Assembly (NCBI GenBank): GCA_022360315.1 | Contig: JAKSDA010000614.1 | Span: 24,226 to 88,225 of the forward strand | DNA from: Pseudomonadota bacterium | GTDB lineage: Bacteria > Myxococcota_A > Polyangia > Haliangiales > Haliangiaceae | Length of the DNA: 64,000 nt | Direction: 5' to 3' | In this document: in pieces, positions 18,637-27,994 of the stretch | How positions within the stretch are numbered: the stretch's first letter is position 1 | How the letters are laid out: every line of letters starts with the position of its first letter | The notes under the pieces: generated by a model | Databases searched by the model: none | What the model saw: the letters and a program-made list of their open reading frames with translations, nothing else | What the model was told of the DNA's origin: nothing | Made by a program: the position numbers and the translations under genes

Positions 18637-19202
18637 CAGCTATCCAATACGTAGGCAGTTCCAGTAGCGCGATAGACAATGACACGCGAATGGCGTGCAT
18701 TGTGAGGATCGGAGATAAACACTGTTGCTGCAGTGCCGGATCCGTCGGGGCCAAAATCGATCTCTGCTGGAAGCCCCGCGCCGGGCAGGGGATCGCTGCG
18801 CCCTGTCGTGATCAGTGCGCGATTGTCGGCGGCCACCACGGTGATGTCGCGCGGGACGTCGAGGCGCTGGATCAAGCGCCACTCATCGGGCTGGCCCATA
18901 CCCTCCGTCGCCGCCTGCCAGTGGGTGAGCTCGGTGGCGGTGATTTCCAGGTGCTGCCACCGCCGTGTGGCCACTGCGCGTTCCCGGGCCAAATCGCACA
19001 CCGCGGCGATCTGTTCTGCGTAGGCCTTGACGCTCTGGCCGTACTCGGAGCGGCTGACACTGATCGTGGCGACCGCGGCCAAAACCCCGACAATACCAAC
19101 TGTCACCATCAGCTCGAGCAGCGTGACGCCGTGCTCGTGTCGCCGACAAGGACGCAATATCGTCGGGCGGGAGATCAGTTGAGATGTCGCGAATTCTGGC
19201 AT
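18633..19202 (-). CDS. FimT/GspH-like pseudopilin
   Basis: The 189-residue protein has the prepilin motif HGVTLLELMVTVGIVGVLAA at about residues 24-43, then a GspH/FimT C-terminal domain containing several short beta strands and the phrase RERAVATRRW. In type IV pilus systems FimT-like minor pilins can bind DNA during natural transformation; comEC is also in this window, 37 kb away. An imperfect duplicate of the 5' end of this gene lies directly upstream (see 19203-19291). Confidence 0.88.
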   Translation of the reverse strand: MPEFATSQLISRPTILRPCRRHEHGVTLLELMVTVGIVGVLAAVATISVSRSEYGQSVKAYAEQIAAVCDLARERAVATRRWQHLEITATELTHWQAATEGMGQPDEWRLIQRLDVPRDITVVAADNRALITTGRSDPLPGAGLPAEIDFGPDGSGTAATVFISDPHNARHSRVIVYRATGTAYVLDSW

Positions 19203-19291
19203 CGAGTGAGCAGCGTGACGACGCGCTCGAAACGTAGGTCAGCGCGCAGTATCGGGCGGGGGAGCAAGCGGGATGTCGCGGGGGCTGGCAT
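19114..19291 (-). repeat. Imperfect 89-bp tandem duplication of the fimT 5' end
   Basis: The segment read on the minus strand from 19291 begins ATGCCA and encodes MPAPATSRLLPRPILRAD...VVTLLTR, while the gene copy starting at 19202 encodes MPEFATSQLISRPTILRPC...GVTLLEL. The two units abut at 19202/19203 and have the same layout from start codon to the prepilin TLL motif, offset by 89 bp. Because 89 is not a multiple of three, the upstream copy is out of frame with the gene and is not a functional extension. Confidence 0.7.
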
Positions 19292-19439
19292 CGAATGGCG
19301 CCACGTCGGGCGTGCTCCGGAAAGATTCGGATCGTTGCTCGCAACATTGACACAGTGTCACATCGAGAAGTCGCCCCCACGCCGAAGGGGTTGAAATCCG
19401 CGCGATCGGTGACAGCGAATCGGTGACGGAGCGCAGTTT

Positions 19440-20915
19440 CTAGCCGCGGCGCCAGAAGTGGCTGGTGAACAGGACCAGGACCGGGTAGATCTCGAGCCGG
19501 CCGAGCAGCATGCCAAAAGACAAAAGATAGAGCCCCGCGTCGGGCACACCGGAAAAGTTCTGGCTGGCGCCGACTGTGCCCAGACCGGGGCCGATCGAGC
19601 TCACCGCGCTGATCGAGGCCGTGGCCCCGCTGACAATGTCGAGACCGAGTGCGGTCAAGAACAGTCCACCGATAAAAAATGCGGCAAAGTAGAGCAAATA
19701 GTAGCCGAGAACGGCCTCGGTGGTCTCGGGTGGCACATCGTGATCGCCGATTTGCAGGGTCTGGACCAGACGCGGCCGGATGAGGAGTCGGAGCTGGATG
19801 AGCGCGTGCTTGGCCACGACGTAGAGACGTACCACCTTGGTCCCCCCGGCGGTCGACCCAGCACAGCCGCCGATGAGCATGAGAAAAACCAGACACAGCT
19901 GGGAAAACGCCGGCCAGCTCTCTGACGCGGCCGTGCCATAGCCAGTGGTCGTGATGATCGAGACGGTCTGGAAACTGCCATAACGCAGCGACGAGCCCAG
20001 GCTGTCATACGTCCCCTCGAAGTATAGATTCACCGAGATGAACAGACACGCCGCCAGGGTGATGAGGGTGTAGAGGCGAGCCTCGGGTGACTGCCACAGC
20101 TTATTGGGCAAACGGCCGGCACGGATGTCATTGATCGAGCGAAACAGGAGGGTGAAGCTCAGACCGGACAGAAACATGAACACGATGATCACGATCTCGA
20201 TGTACAGACTGTCAAAACCGGCAATCGAGGCATTCTTGGTCGAAAATCCGGCAGTCGCGATGGTGGTCATGGCGTGGCTGATCGCGTCGAAAAGCGACAT
20301 GCCGCCCAGCAGCAAAAAAACCACCTCGATTGCGGTGATCGCGACATAGAGGCCCCACAAGCGGCGCGCTGTGGCGGCAATGCGCGGAGCCAGTTTTTCC
20401 GACTCGATGCCAGTGGCCTCGGCAGCAAAGAGCTGCATACCACCGACGGCGAGTTCGGGCAGAATGGCCACGGACAGGACAATGATGCCCATGCCGCCGA
20501 TCCATTGCGAGAATGAACGCATACACAGCACCGACCTGGGCAGTCCCTCGATGTCGTCGACCACCGATGCACCAGTGGTGGTAAAGCCGGACATCGATTC
20601 GAAAAAGGCCTCGGCAAAACCGACAAATGCACCGGTCAGATAAAACGCCACCGCGTTGAAACAGACCAGGATCACCCAGCCCAGTATCACCACCACAAAT
20701 CCCTCGCGCCGGTGCAGAGAATCGGTGGACGCACACCTGGCTGCCGGCCGACGGGCAAAAAACTCGGCCGCGCCAGCAGCCAAAACGGCCGGAACCGCAA
20801 ACGCCCACCACGACGACTCGCCGTACCCGATGCCCACGAGCATGGGCACGACGAGCGCGACAACGGTGAACCACAGCATCCGGCTCACAATTCGCTGGAT
20901 AACGCCGGTACGCAT
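19440..20915 (-). CDS. trkH: TrkH-family potassium uptake membrane protein
   Basis: The 491-residue integral membrane protein has the four-fold P-loop/TM architecture of TrkH/KtrB: selectivity-filter-like segments around SGFTTTGASV, TIATAGFSTKN, ITTTGYGTA and SAVSSIGPGLG. It forms the K+ channel-like pore that works with the cytoplasmic TrkA ring. Its ATG overlaps the TrkA stop by one base (TGATG), so the pair is an operon. It moves K+ into the cell, driven by the membrane potential or ions. Confidence 0.93.
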   Translation of the reverse strand: MRTGVIQRIVSRMLWFTVVALVVPMLVGIGYGESSWWAFAVPAVLAAGAAEFFARRPAARCASTDSLHRREGFVVVILGWVILVCFNAVAFYLTGAFVGFAEAFFESMSGFTTTGASVVDDIEGLPRSVLCMRSFSQWIGGMGIIVLSVAILPELAVGGMQLFAAEATGIESEKLAPRIAATARRLWGLYVAITAIEVVFLLLGGMSLFDAISHAMTTIATAGFSTKNASIAGFDSLYIEIVIIVFMFLSGLSFTLLFRSINDIRAGRLPNKLWQSPEARLYTLITLAACLFISVNLYFEGTYDSLGSSLRYGSFQTVSIITTTGYGTAASESWPAFSQLCLVFLMLIGGCAGSTAGGTKVVRLYVVAKHALIQLRLLIRPRLVQTLQIGDHDVPPETTEAVLGYYLLYFAAFFIGGLFLTALGLDIVSGATASISAVSSIGPGLGTVGASQNFSGVPDAGLYLLSFGMLLGRLEIYPVLVLFTSHFWRRG

Positions 20916-22264
20916 CAGCTGAATAGATCTTCGACGTCGTGAACAGACTTGGAACTGGCCACGACCAGAAGATCATCCCCCTGCTCGAGTACTGTGTCGC
21001 CGCGGGCAATGGTGACTCGATCTGTACGGATCACGGCACCGAGCAGCACATCACTGGGAAACTCCACCTCCTTGAGCGCCCGGCCAACTAATTTGTGGTC
21101 CGGATCGTTGGGCACGCGCAGCTCCATGATCTCGCCGTCGTGATCGCCGAGCATGTGCGCGGCCTCGATTCGACCCCTTCGCACAAACCGCAGAATATCG
21201 TCGGCAACCGCACGCTTGGGGCTGATCAGCGCATCGACCCCGAGACTGTGGGCGATGTGATTGTAGGCCGGTGTATCCGAACGGACGATGACCTTCTTGG
21301 CGCCCAGGTGCTTGGCAAACAACCCGGCCAGTACGGCCTTTTCGTCATCTTCGAGCAAAACCACGACGGCATCGGCGCGCTCGTCGAGCTGCTCGCGGAG
21401 AAATTCAGGATCCGTGCCGTCGCCGCACAACACGATCGATTTGGTGAGCCGCTTGGAAACCCACTGAGCCCGGTCCCGATCGACCTCGACAATGGTCGGA
21501 TAGAGCTGATTGGTCTCGAGTTCGCGGGCCAGGTGAAACCCGATCTGGCCGCAGCCGACGATCAATGCATGGCGTACGTGGTGCCATGGCTTGCCCGAGA
21601 GGATCCAGAACTCATTGGCATTCTCCGGCAAGGTCAGGATATAGGCCCGCTCGTCGGGAGAGATGGCATCCTGGCCGTGCGGAATGCGAAAGCCGCGCGG
21701 ACCCGATACTGCAGCAACCAGGGATGGGTTGGGAAAGACGTCGGAAAGCTCGGCCAGTGTTTCGTTGGTCAGCGGCGAATCATTCGACAACGGCAGTTCG
21801 AGCAGGGCCACCCGGCCGCCAGCCAGGTAGTGCACATTGCCCGACCCCTCGTAGCTGAGCAGACTGACCACCTCGCGGGCAACCGAGCGCTCCGGTCCCA
21901 CCAGCAGATCGAGACCGAGTTCTTCCGCACTGAGAGCCGAGCCGTCAGCCAGATATTCAGCTCGCCGAACCCGGGCCACAGTGCGCGGCTTTCGCTCGCA
22001 CTTCATTGCAGTCATGCACGCGATCAAATTGACCTCGTCGATCTCGGTGACCGCAAGGACCAGATCGGCCTTGGCGATACCAGCATGCACGAACGCCTGC
22101 TGACTCACACCCGTGCCGTGCACCACCAGCGCATCGAGCGAAGCATCGAGATCACGAGCCAACTGCTCGCTACTTTCGATGATCGCCACGTCGTGATCCT
22201 CCTCTACCAAGATGCGCGCCAGATAGCTGCCGACCTCTCCTGCACCGACAATGATGATGTACAC
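20915..22264 (-). CDS. trkA: TrkA potassium uptake regulatory protein
   Basis: From the GTG at 22264 the product is 449 residues and starts MYIIIVGAGEVGSYLA, exactly where TrkA proteins begin; the frame is open further upstream but that part is not conserved. It has two RCK modules, each with a Rossmann NAD-binding site (GAGEVGSYLA near residue 6; GCGQIGFHLARELE in the second half) and each followed by a TrkA-C domain. It gates the TrkH pore according to bound nucleotide. The length is close to E. coli TrkA (458). Confidence 0.93.
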   Translation of the reverse strand: MYIIIVGAGEVGSYLARILVEEDHDVAIIESSEQLARDLDASLDALVVHGTGVSQQAFVHAGIAKADLVLAVTEIDEVNLIACMTAMKCERKPRTVARVRRAEYLADGSALSAEELGLDLLVGPERSVAREVVSLLSYEGSGNVHYLAGGRVALLELPLSNDSPLTNETLAELSDVFPNPSLVAAVSGPRGFRIPHGQDAISPDERAYILTLPENANEFWILSGKPWHHVRHALIVGCGQIGFHLARELETNQLYPTIVEVDRDRAQWVSKRLTKSIVLCGDGTDPEFLREQLDERADAVVVLLEDDEKAVLAGLFAKHLGAKKVIVRSDTPAYNHIAHSLGVDALISPKRAVADDILRFVRRGRIEAAHMLGDHDGEIMELRVPNDPDHKLVGRALKEVEFPSDVLLGAVIRTDRVTIARGDTVLEQGDDLLVVASSKSVHDVEDLFS

Positions 22265-22574
22265 ACAAACAATGTAACCCAGCAGATTGCCGGCGATCAG
22301 CAGAGGCGACACGCCGTCCACGCCACCTGGCGAAATATCGGTGGCCTGGCCCAGTACAGCGCATAAAATTATCCTACAAAAACCTACAACTAAGACAAAT
22401 CGAGCCTGATTGGCAGGTCGTTCGATCGGGGTGCCGCCGGCCAAGGTGGGGCTAAAGACGCCGGATCCTGTCCCTGATGCAGGCCTCAAGAGGCTGAAAA
22501 TATTTATATTCTACCAGGAACCCGACTTGCATAAGATGGTCGACGATCTTTTATCTCGCCGGGAGAAACCTACT

Positions 22575-24122
22575 ATGATGACGAAACGAAGTTGGATCGT
22601 TATCGCGCTGGCCTCTGTGCTGATCCCTGCAGCGATGCCACAAATTGTGAGTGCGGACAAGCGGATCGTTGTGTTGGGTATCGAGGGCAGGCGGACCAAC
22701 AAGCTGCGCCGGGCGGTCGAGAAGCTGGTACGTGCCGAGTTCAAAGTGATATCAGCGCGCCGGTATCGCAAGGCAGCCCGCCGCCTCGACGCCCAGTCGA
22801 TGACGCCAAACAACATTGCCAGAGTCGCGACCAGGCTCAAGGCCGACGGCGTTCTGGCCGGAACCCTGGCCCAGGAAAGCGGCTCCTATATTTTGCGCCT
22901 GCGCCTACACGCGGCGACTGACGGCAAGTCGACAAAGCGCCGGCTCAAGATCAAGCTCAACAAACCGCGGCTCACCAAGAAGCTTCAGGATGGGGTGGCG
23001 CAATGGCTGGCCAAAAAAGTCGCTGCGTTGCCCGAGCGAGAGCAAATCGACGAATCGATCGAGGAGGTGGACGACGAGGCCGACGACAGTGGGGCGGGAG
23101 CGCTGGTCAGTGCCGACGATGCGCCGGGTGAGAGCGAGCCGGATCCGGAAGAGGCCGGTCCCGGCGCAAAAGAAGTGGCTCTGCTGATCGGCGATCGGTC
23201 CGACAAAAATGCCAATGCCGACCCGGACCCGGGTACCGGCAATGTTGCGGCCAAGAGCAGGGGCTCTGGTGCCACAAATGCGGTTGCTACCGTCGATGAT
23301 GACGACAACATTGGCGCGATCTCGACAGGCCTGGAGGACAAACGGGATCCTGAAGCGATGATCAATCTGGCGGTCGGGGCCAGTTTTTTCAGGCGCACCC
23401 TGGATTTTAGCTATCGCGCCAACTTTGCCCAGGCTCCTGACAAATACACCAGTCCACTGACCAGCGGTGTATATGCCACGGGCGAATTATATCCGCTGGC
23501 GCATTCGGGAGGATTCCTGGGCAAGTTCGGGATCGGTTTTGTATTCGACCGAGCCATTGGCCTCAAGACCGCGATTGGCGGCAATCAGATGAACCAGGTC
23601 GATACCACGGTGATGCGGTATGGAGGAGGACTTCGCTTCCGCTACCGCTTTGGCAGCAAGATCACCCGACCCACGGTCACGCTCGGGGTCGGGTTCGGCC
23701 AAAGCCTGTTCGAGATCGATCGGGCCGGCCTGGCCATGGGCACGGTGCTCGATGTGCCGGACACCAAGTACACGTATATAGATTCGGGTCTGTGGCTGCG
23801 TATCCCTATCGGCAGCCGGATCGCATTCAGCCTGGGCGGGAGTTATCTGGCGGTTTTATCGGCTGGTTCGATCACCGAAGCCGAGGAGTACGGTACTGCC
23901 ACGATCACCGGTGGCGATGCTGGCGCCAGCCTCGAGGTCAGGCCAATCAAGGGTGTTCTGATCCGGGTCAGCGGCAGTGCGACAATCATCGGCTTTGATT
24001 TCACAGCCGATGCGGTCGGCGCGCAGTCCAACAATCGGGACGGTGATCCGATGACCAAAGACGTCGGCGGCGCCCTGGACCTGCAAATCGGCGGCAGCGC
24101 GACGCTGGGCTACATGTTTTAG
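22575..24122 (+). CDS. Secreted outer-membrane-type beta-barrel protein of unknown function
   Basis: Two adjacent ATGs (22575, 22578) follow GGGAG by about 10 bases. The product of about 515 residues has a signal peptide ending near VSA, then a basic domain (about residues 28-150; GIEGRRTNKLRRAVEKLV) that resembles the small alpha/beta domain found at the start of many myxobacterial outer-membrane proteins. A very acidic linker follows (150-250), then a C-terminal region of alternating strands rich in Gly and aromatics ending in LGYMF, typical of an outer-membrane barrel. I do not recognise the family. It is divergent from trkA. Confidence 0.75.
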   Translation: MMTKRSWIVIALASVLIPAAMPQIVSADKRIVVLGIEGRRTNKLRRAVEKLVRAEFKVISARRYRKAARRLDAQSMTPNNIARVATRLKADGVLAGTLAQESGSYILRLRLHAATDGKSTKRRLKIKLNKPRLTKKLQDGVAQWLAKKVAALPEREQIDESIEEVDDEADDSGAGALVSADDAPGESEPDPEEAGPGAKEVALLIGDRSDKNANADPDPGTGNVAAKSRGSGATNAVATVDDDDNIGAISTGLEDKRDPEAMINLAVGASFFRRTLDFSYRANFAQAPDKYTSPLTSGVYATGELYPLAHSGGFLGKFGIGFVFDRAIGLKTAIGGNQMNQVDTTVMRYGGGLRFRYRFGSKITRPTVTLGVGFGQSLFEIDRAGLAMGTVLDVPDTKYTYIDSGLWLRIPIGSRIAFSLGGSYLAVLSAGSITEAEEYGTATITGGDAGASLEVRPIKGVLIRVSGSATIIGFDFTADAVGAQSNNRDGDPMTKDVGGALDLQIGGSATLGYMF

Positions 24123-24140
24123 CGCGGTACGGCCCGGCGT

Positions 24141-24163
24141 CGGCAATCGGCCGCGGATTGCCG
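24141..24163. terminator. Hairpin between convergent genes
   Basis: A perfect 8-bp inverted repeat CGGCAATC / GATTGCCG with a 7-base loop lies between the stops of two convergent genes (24122 and 24167). There is no U-tract, so it may be a Rho-assisted or bidirectional terminator. Confidence 0.4.
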
Positions 24164-24166
24164 GTC

Positions 24167-24808
24167 TCACTCACCGGGCAGCTGCAGACTCTTCAAGAAC
24201 TCAAACAGCGTCTGATAGCGTTTCTCGAACGGAATATGGTGGCCTGTTTGCGACATGAATCGAGTCATGACCGGAGTGTTGACCGCTTTCATGCGTTCGG
24301 TCAGCTGCACGGCATAGGCGAGGGGAGCGATATCGTCGTCGCGGCCGTGCATGATCATGGTGGGCACGCGGATCGTCCTGTCGTGATGAACGACAGAGCG
24401 GGACCGCAAAGCCTGTTTGCTGGCACCGCCGGTTTCGCGCCTGATATTTTGCTTGAGGATGCTTTCATCGAGTTGTCGATACGTGGCATCGATATCGTAG
24501 TTGCCCGAGCTGAGGACCAGCCCTGCCAGCTCGCTGTCGAATAGCGCTACCTTACCCGGTAGCTGGTGACCGTGGACAAACACGATGGCCGGATGGCGGC
24601 TCTGCGGGGCAGAATATGCCCAGTAGAGCTCGGTTTGATCACCGCGTTCCGCCACGACAGTGCTTTTCTGCACGATTGACCGGTGGCTACTGCTGGTAGA
24701 ACACGACAGAAACACCGCAAAAAGAATCGTATGAGTTCCTCGATGCGGTTTGCTTTCCGGCCACCCTGCGGACAACGGCAGCTTCCGGCAGAGCAAATGC
24801 GCTGTCAC
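24167..24808 (-). CDS. Alpha/beta-hydrolase lipoprotein, probably inactive (nucleophile region missing)
   Basis: From a GTG at 24808, next to the stop of the upstream epimerase gene, the product is about 213 residues with a lipobox-like FLSC after a hydrophobic run. It has the oxyanion-side motif IVFVHGHQ and the late parts of a prolyl-oligopeptidase/dienelactone-type hydrolase: MIMHGRDDDIAP with the acid residue and TGHHIPF with the catalytic His. The expected G-x-S-x-G elbow between them is absent: VHGHQ is followed within a few residues by LAGLVLSSGNYD, which in relatives comes after the nucleophile. About 80-100 residues appear to have been lost in frame. It is probably a non-catalytic or decaying gene. 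Confidence 0.65.
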   Translation of the reverse strand: MTAHLLCRKLPLSAGWPESKPHRGTHTILFAVFLSCSTSSSHRSIVQKSTVVAERGDQTELYWAYSAPQSRHPAIVFVHGHQLPGKVALFDSELAGLVLSSGNYDIDATYRQLDESILKQNIRRETGGASKQALRSRSVVHHDRTIRVPTMIMHGRDDDIAPLAYAVQLTERMKAVNTPVMTRFMSQTGHHIPFEKRYQTLFEFLKSLQLPGE

Positions 24809-24809
24809 G

Positions 24810-25808
24810 TCAGCTTCCCGAAAGGTCGTCGAGGAGCGCGCGCTCGCGTTCTCGGGGCATACCGCTCTCGATCTGGACGCCGATTGTGCCATCGGTTGTA
24901 AAGCCCTCTGTCTGCATGGTTAACAGCGTGTCGCGCGCGGTCTCCTCGACCGGCCGGAAACGCAGACCAGCAGCGAGCGCCTTGTCGATGTTTGTTTGGA
25001 AGAAGCCGATGAACTCGTGCGGCATCCACAACGGCAGTCCGTCCAGCGGTGACACGCCGTGGCGGAAGAGAAATTCGTCGCCGGGCCAGACGAGCTCGGA
25101 ACGGCCGCCCACCGCTTCGTTCACGCGTGACAAGAATTCGCCGATAGTCGCCGCGGTCGCAGGCCCAGTGAGATTGAATGCGCCGCCACGGCCGACCTCG
25201 GCGGCGTCGAGGTGCCACGCGGCCAGATCGCGCGCGTCGATCCACTGCACGGGCCGGCTCGGCTCGCCCGGGCCGAGGCATCGGCCGCCGTCGTGGAGGC
25301 GCTTGACCCAGTAGGGGAACCGGTTGATGCGATCGTGGGGGCCGACGATCAGGCCAGCGCGGCCGAGCAGCGCGCGCTCGCCGAAAACGCGTTCGACTTC
25401 GCGCTCGCACGCCACCTTGAGCGGGCCATAGTAGGTCTGCACATCCTCCTCTTCGGGCGGAGGCGGGTCGTGCAGTGGCGACCCCTCGTGACATCCCGAT
25501 TCGAACCCGGCGTACACCGACATGCTCGAGACGAAGCTGTATTGCCCGGTCGCACCTGATAGGAGTTCGACCGACTGGCGAACCACGCGGGGAACGTAGC
25601 CACAGGTGTCAAACACCGCGTCAAAACGCTTGCCGCGAAGTGGCTCCAGCCCGCCGTCGCGGTCGCCAGTGAGGTGCTCCACCTCGGGAAAGAGCGCAGA
25701 TCCGGTCACGCCGCGGTTGAAGAGCGTGACCTGCCAACCGCGCGCCAGTGCGGCTTCGATGATGTGGCGCCCCAAAAACAGTGTTCCGCCAATGACGAGA
25801 ATCTTCAA
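24810..25808 (-). CDS. NAD-dependent epimerase/dehydratase (extended SDR)
   Basis: The 332-residue protein begins MKILVIGGTLFLGRHI, the Rossmann dinucleotide motif GGTxFLGRH of SDR proteins related to the CSP41/NAD-epimerase group. Later features include FVSSMSVYAG, a YYGPLK segment in the position of the catalytic YxxxK, and RPVQWIDARDLAAW. Such proteins act on nucleotide sugars or RNA-associated substrates; the substrate is not evident. It is directly upstream of the hydrolase gene and the two are probably cotranscribed. Confidence 0.88.
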   Translation of the reverse strand: MKILVIGGTLFLGRHIIEAALARGWQVTLFNRGVTGSALFPEVEHLTGDRDGGLEPLRGKRFDAVFDTCGYVPRVVRQSVELLSGATGQYSFVSSMSVYAGFESGCHEGSPLHDPPPPEEEDVQTYYGPLKVACEREVERVFGERALLGRAGLIVGPHDRINRFPYWVKRLHDGGRCLGPGEPSRPVQWIDARDLAAWHLDAAEVGRGGAFNLTGPATAATIGEFLSRVNEAVGGRSELVWPGDEFLFRHGVSPLDGLPLWMPHEFIGFFQTNIDKALAAGLRFRPVEETARDTLLTMQTEGFTTDGTIGVQIESGMPRERERALLDDLSGS

Positions 25809-25910
25809 AGCTCGTCAAGAATACTTCCGCCAGGCGGCCCTGGCAATGACGACTGCGATGGCGAAACTCATCTCGCCAGTCCGACACCGAGCCGCCAGCG
25901 GCCCGAGGTC

Positions 25911-27512
25911 CTACCGGATCTGTACGCAAGCAAAACGTCCCTCATTGTTGAGGGTGCCTCTATCCTTGTCGTTGGTGAAAACCAGCCGCATGGTGCCCGT
26001 ATAGTTCTGCCCAATCGGGATCGAGTACGACTGGAACTCGCCGTTGCCACTGTACTTGGGCGACAGGTCGATCTTGCCAGTACCGGTCCAGTTCTGGGTG
26101 CCAAAGAACTGAAAGTGGCGCGGGGCATCGTTTAAGGTATCGTTCTCATCAAAGCCGATGGCGTGGATCTCGCCCTCGGCCTTCGAAGCAAACTGGAAGT
26201 CGAGCACCGTGTTGCGGGTGATGGTGAAGGTCCGCGTGGAGCGAACCCAGGTATTGCCCTTCAAGAGCAGGATGTCGCCATTATCTTCCACTGTCGTGCT
26301 ATTGGTGACATTCTGGTTGGAATAGGAGGTCAGGGACAGTGAATTGAAATCTATCGAGCCAGCCGGGCAATCGATGCCCGGGCCCGGATTGGATGCGCCA
26401 ATTGCGGTAAACAATGCCGAGTTAAAAAAGCTGGTTCCGTGATTGTTGCCACCCGAACCGCCGCAGCCGCCATGAGTGTGGATACCGACGGCCTCGCCGG
26501 TGGCCGCGTCGATGACCGGGCTACCCGAGTTGCCACCCCTGGTGTCCGCCCTGTACCGCATGGTGGTCCCGGAAGATCCAGCATTGGGTCCGACGTGGGT
26601 TTGATTGGTCTGATTGGTGGTGCCACTGTCAACGCCGAAACCTGTGATCCGTATATTGGCAGGGCCGAGATCCTGCTTGATGCGGAACGCTCCCTGAACA
26701 TCGATGGGCTGTACACCGGTCGTTGCGTTGTCAAATACGGCAAAGATGCCCCAATCGTTGCCGATGCCACCATTCACAAATTCAAAGCTACTCTGATCGA
26801 TCGAGTATTGATCTTCCGGTCCGGGGAACTGCACAGTCCCGTCGGGGAGAGAGGGTGGCGGGTTAAACGACAGTATGTTGTTGCCATTACCGGCCAGGCA
26901 GTGTCCGGCGGACAAGTGCTTGCCGTTGTCGATGATCCATCCCGTGCATCCAATGGGATCGATTCGGGCCACGCGGGGCTCATTGGAAGCAACTCGGTCG
27001 TCCACGCCGCAAATGCTCTCTGCCCGCACCGCCTGTTCACCGACCACAATCTCGAAAATCTCGACGAAAACTCCGCTATCCTGTGGCGAGACGAACACCT
27101 GTACCTCAACTGCGTCGCCGTTGAAAAAAGCGCTGCGGTGGCCCCATTGCTTCAGGGTCATGGCGTCGAGGCGTTGGGTGGCATTGTCAAAGAGCGACCG
27201 CATCTCGATATAGCTGCCACTGCCGAGAACGACATCGCGGAATTTGAGCTGCATCCACGGCGATCCCGGTATGGAGACTACTTCACGCGAGGCCAAAACG
27301 GCCGTGGCCAGAGCATTGCTGCCAGCAACACTGGCGCCGTCCAGAACTCCGGAGTTCCAGGTGTAGGGTTCGGCATGCCGCGGCAATTCTGCCGGCTTGG
27401 CAGCGAGCACGCTCTGCTGCTGCAGTTCGATATCTGACGATTCTCCCTGCGTGGAATCGCATGCCAATAGCGAAAAACTAAAGAAAACAGTAAGCGTAAT
27501 GTATCTTATCAT
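25911..27512 (-). CDS. Trypsin-like serine protease lipoprotein with C-terminal beta-sandwich
   Basis: The ATG follows GAGAGG by a few bases. The 533-residue protein has a lipoprotein signal (FFSFSLLAC, Cys18). A chymotrypsin-fold domain occupies about 165-370: His204 in LSAGHC, Asp253 in GNDWGIF and Ser329 in RGGNSGSP form the triad. A region of about 150 residues follows, rich in Asn, Thr, Phe and Gly (TVLDFQFASKAEGEIHAIGF; RLVFTNDKDR), like carbohydrate-binding or P-domain-type beta-sandwiches of secreted proteases. It is probably a surface or secreted protease for extracellular protein degradation, fitting a predatory or scavenging lifestyle. The specificity pocket cannot be read safely. 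Confidence 0.88.
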   Translation of the reverse strand: MIRYITLTVFFSFSLLACDSTQGESSDIELQQQSVLAAKPAELPRHAEPYTWNSGVLDGASVAGSNALATAVLASREVVSIPGSPWMQLKFRDVVLGSGSYIEMRSLFDNATQRLDAMTLKQWGHRSAFFNGDAVEVQVFVSPQDSGVFVEIFEIVVGEQAVRAESICGVDDRVASNEPRVARIDPIGCTGWIIDNGKHLSAGHCLAGNGNNILSFNPPPSLPDGTVQFPGPEDQYSIDQSSFEFVNGGIGNDWGIFAVFDNATTGVQPIDVQGAFRIKQDLGPANIRITGFGVDSGTTNQTNQTHVGPNAGSSGTTMRYRADTRGGNSGSPVIDAATGEAVGIHTHGGCGGSGGNNHGTSFFNSALFTAIGASNPGPGIDCPAGSIDFNSLSLTSYSNQNVTNSTTVEDNGDILLLKGNTWVRSTRTFTITRNTVLDFQFASKAEGEIHAIGFDENDTLNDAPRHFQFFGTQNWTGTGKIDLSPKYSGNGEFQSYSIPIGQNYTGTMRLVFTNDKDRGTLNNEGRFACVQIR

Positions 27513-27994
27513 TATTTCCTCTCTCTTCTAATTATTCTCATATATTAATAATGATAATAGAATCATGAACGGCTGAGCTGATTATCCATCTTTTGCTATC
27601 GAGCCGATTGCTGAAGATGAAGTGCCTCGCACTGTACAGCAGATGCGAACGCCGCGCAGTTCGAATAAATCGAAGTTCTGTCCAGGCCATTCGCACAGCC
27701 GAAGCGGGCAAGCGGAGTGACCGGCCATCCGATCGCTCGAAGGCGAGCGGTTCAGGTAAGCCCTGCTACGTATTTATCGCATCAATCGACCGCAAAAGTG
27801 CCCCGCATCGTCCCTGCCGCAGGGGTTTCTGCACCTGTGGCATGCAGCTGACTGCCACAGGTGCAGAAATCAAGAATACCGTATTAAAAACAATCGAGTA
27901 ACCGCTCGCCAGACAGTGCGTATCGCTCTCAGGTACTCAATTCGGCCGTATTGATAGAAAGCCAAATCACTCAAAATGTGTTCAGGAGAATGAT
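27513..27994. other. Divergent intergenic region with a long hairpin
   Basis: About 480 bases separate the leftward protease gene from the rightward lipoprotein gene. The left end (27513-27570) is AT-rich and should hold the protease promoter. The centre holds a perfect 17-bp inverted repeat (separate entry). A 102-codon open frame at 27593-27901 has no homology-like features or ribosome binding site and is not called. Confidence 0.5.
27826..27869. repeat. Perfect 17-bp inverted repeat (stem-loop)
   Basis: The left arm at 27826-27842 (TTTCTGCACCTGTGGCA) is exactly complementary to the right arm at 27853-27869, with a 10-base spacer. It lies between divergent genes, where a simple terminator is not expected, about 125 bases before the start at 27995. 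It could be an attenuator-like leader hairpin, a small RNA or a large operator. Confidence 0.7.

Noticed and set aside
21095..22366. A 423-codon open frame on the plus strand
   Set aside because: Antisense to trkA, whose RCK motifs are unambiguous.
26439..27437. A 332-codon open frame on the plus strand
   Set aside because: Antisense to the serine protease gene, which has a complete catalytic triad and lipoprotein signal.
27593..27901. A 102-codon open frame in the divergent intergenic region
   Set aside because: No ribosome binding site, composition unlike the real genes, and it spans the 17-bp hairpin.
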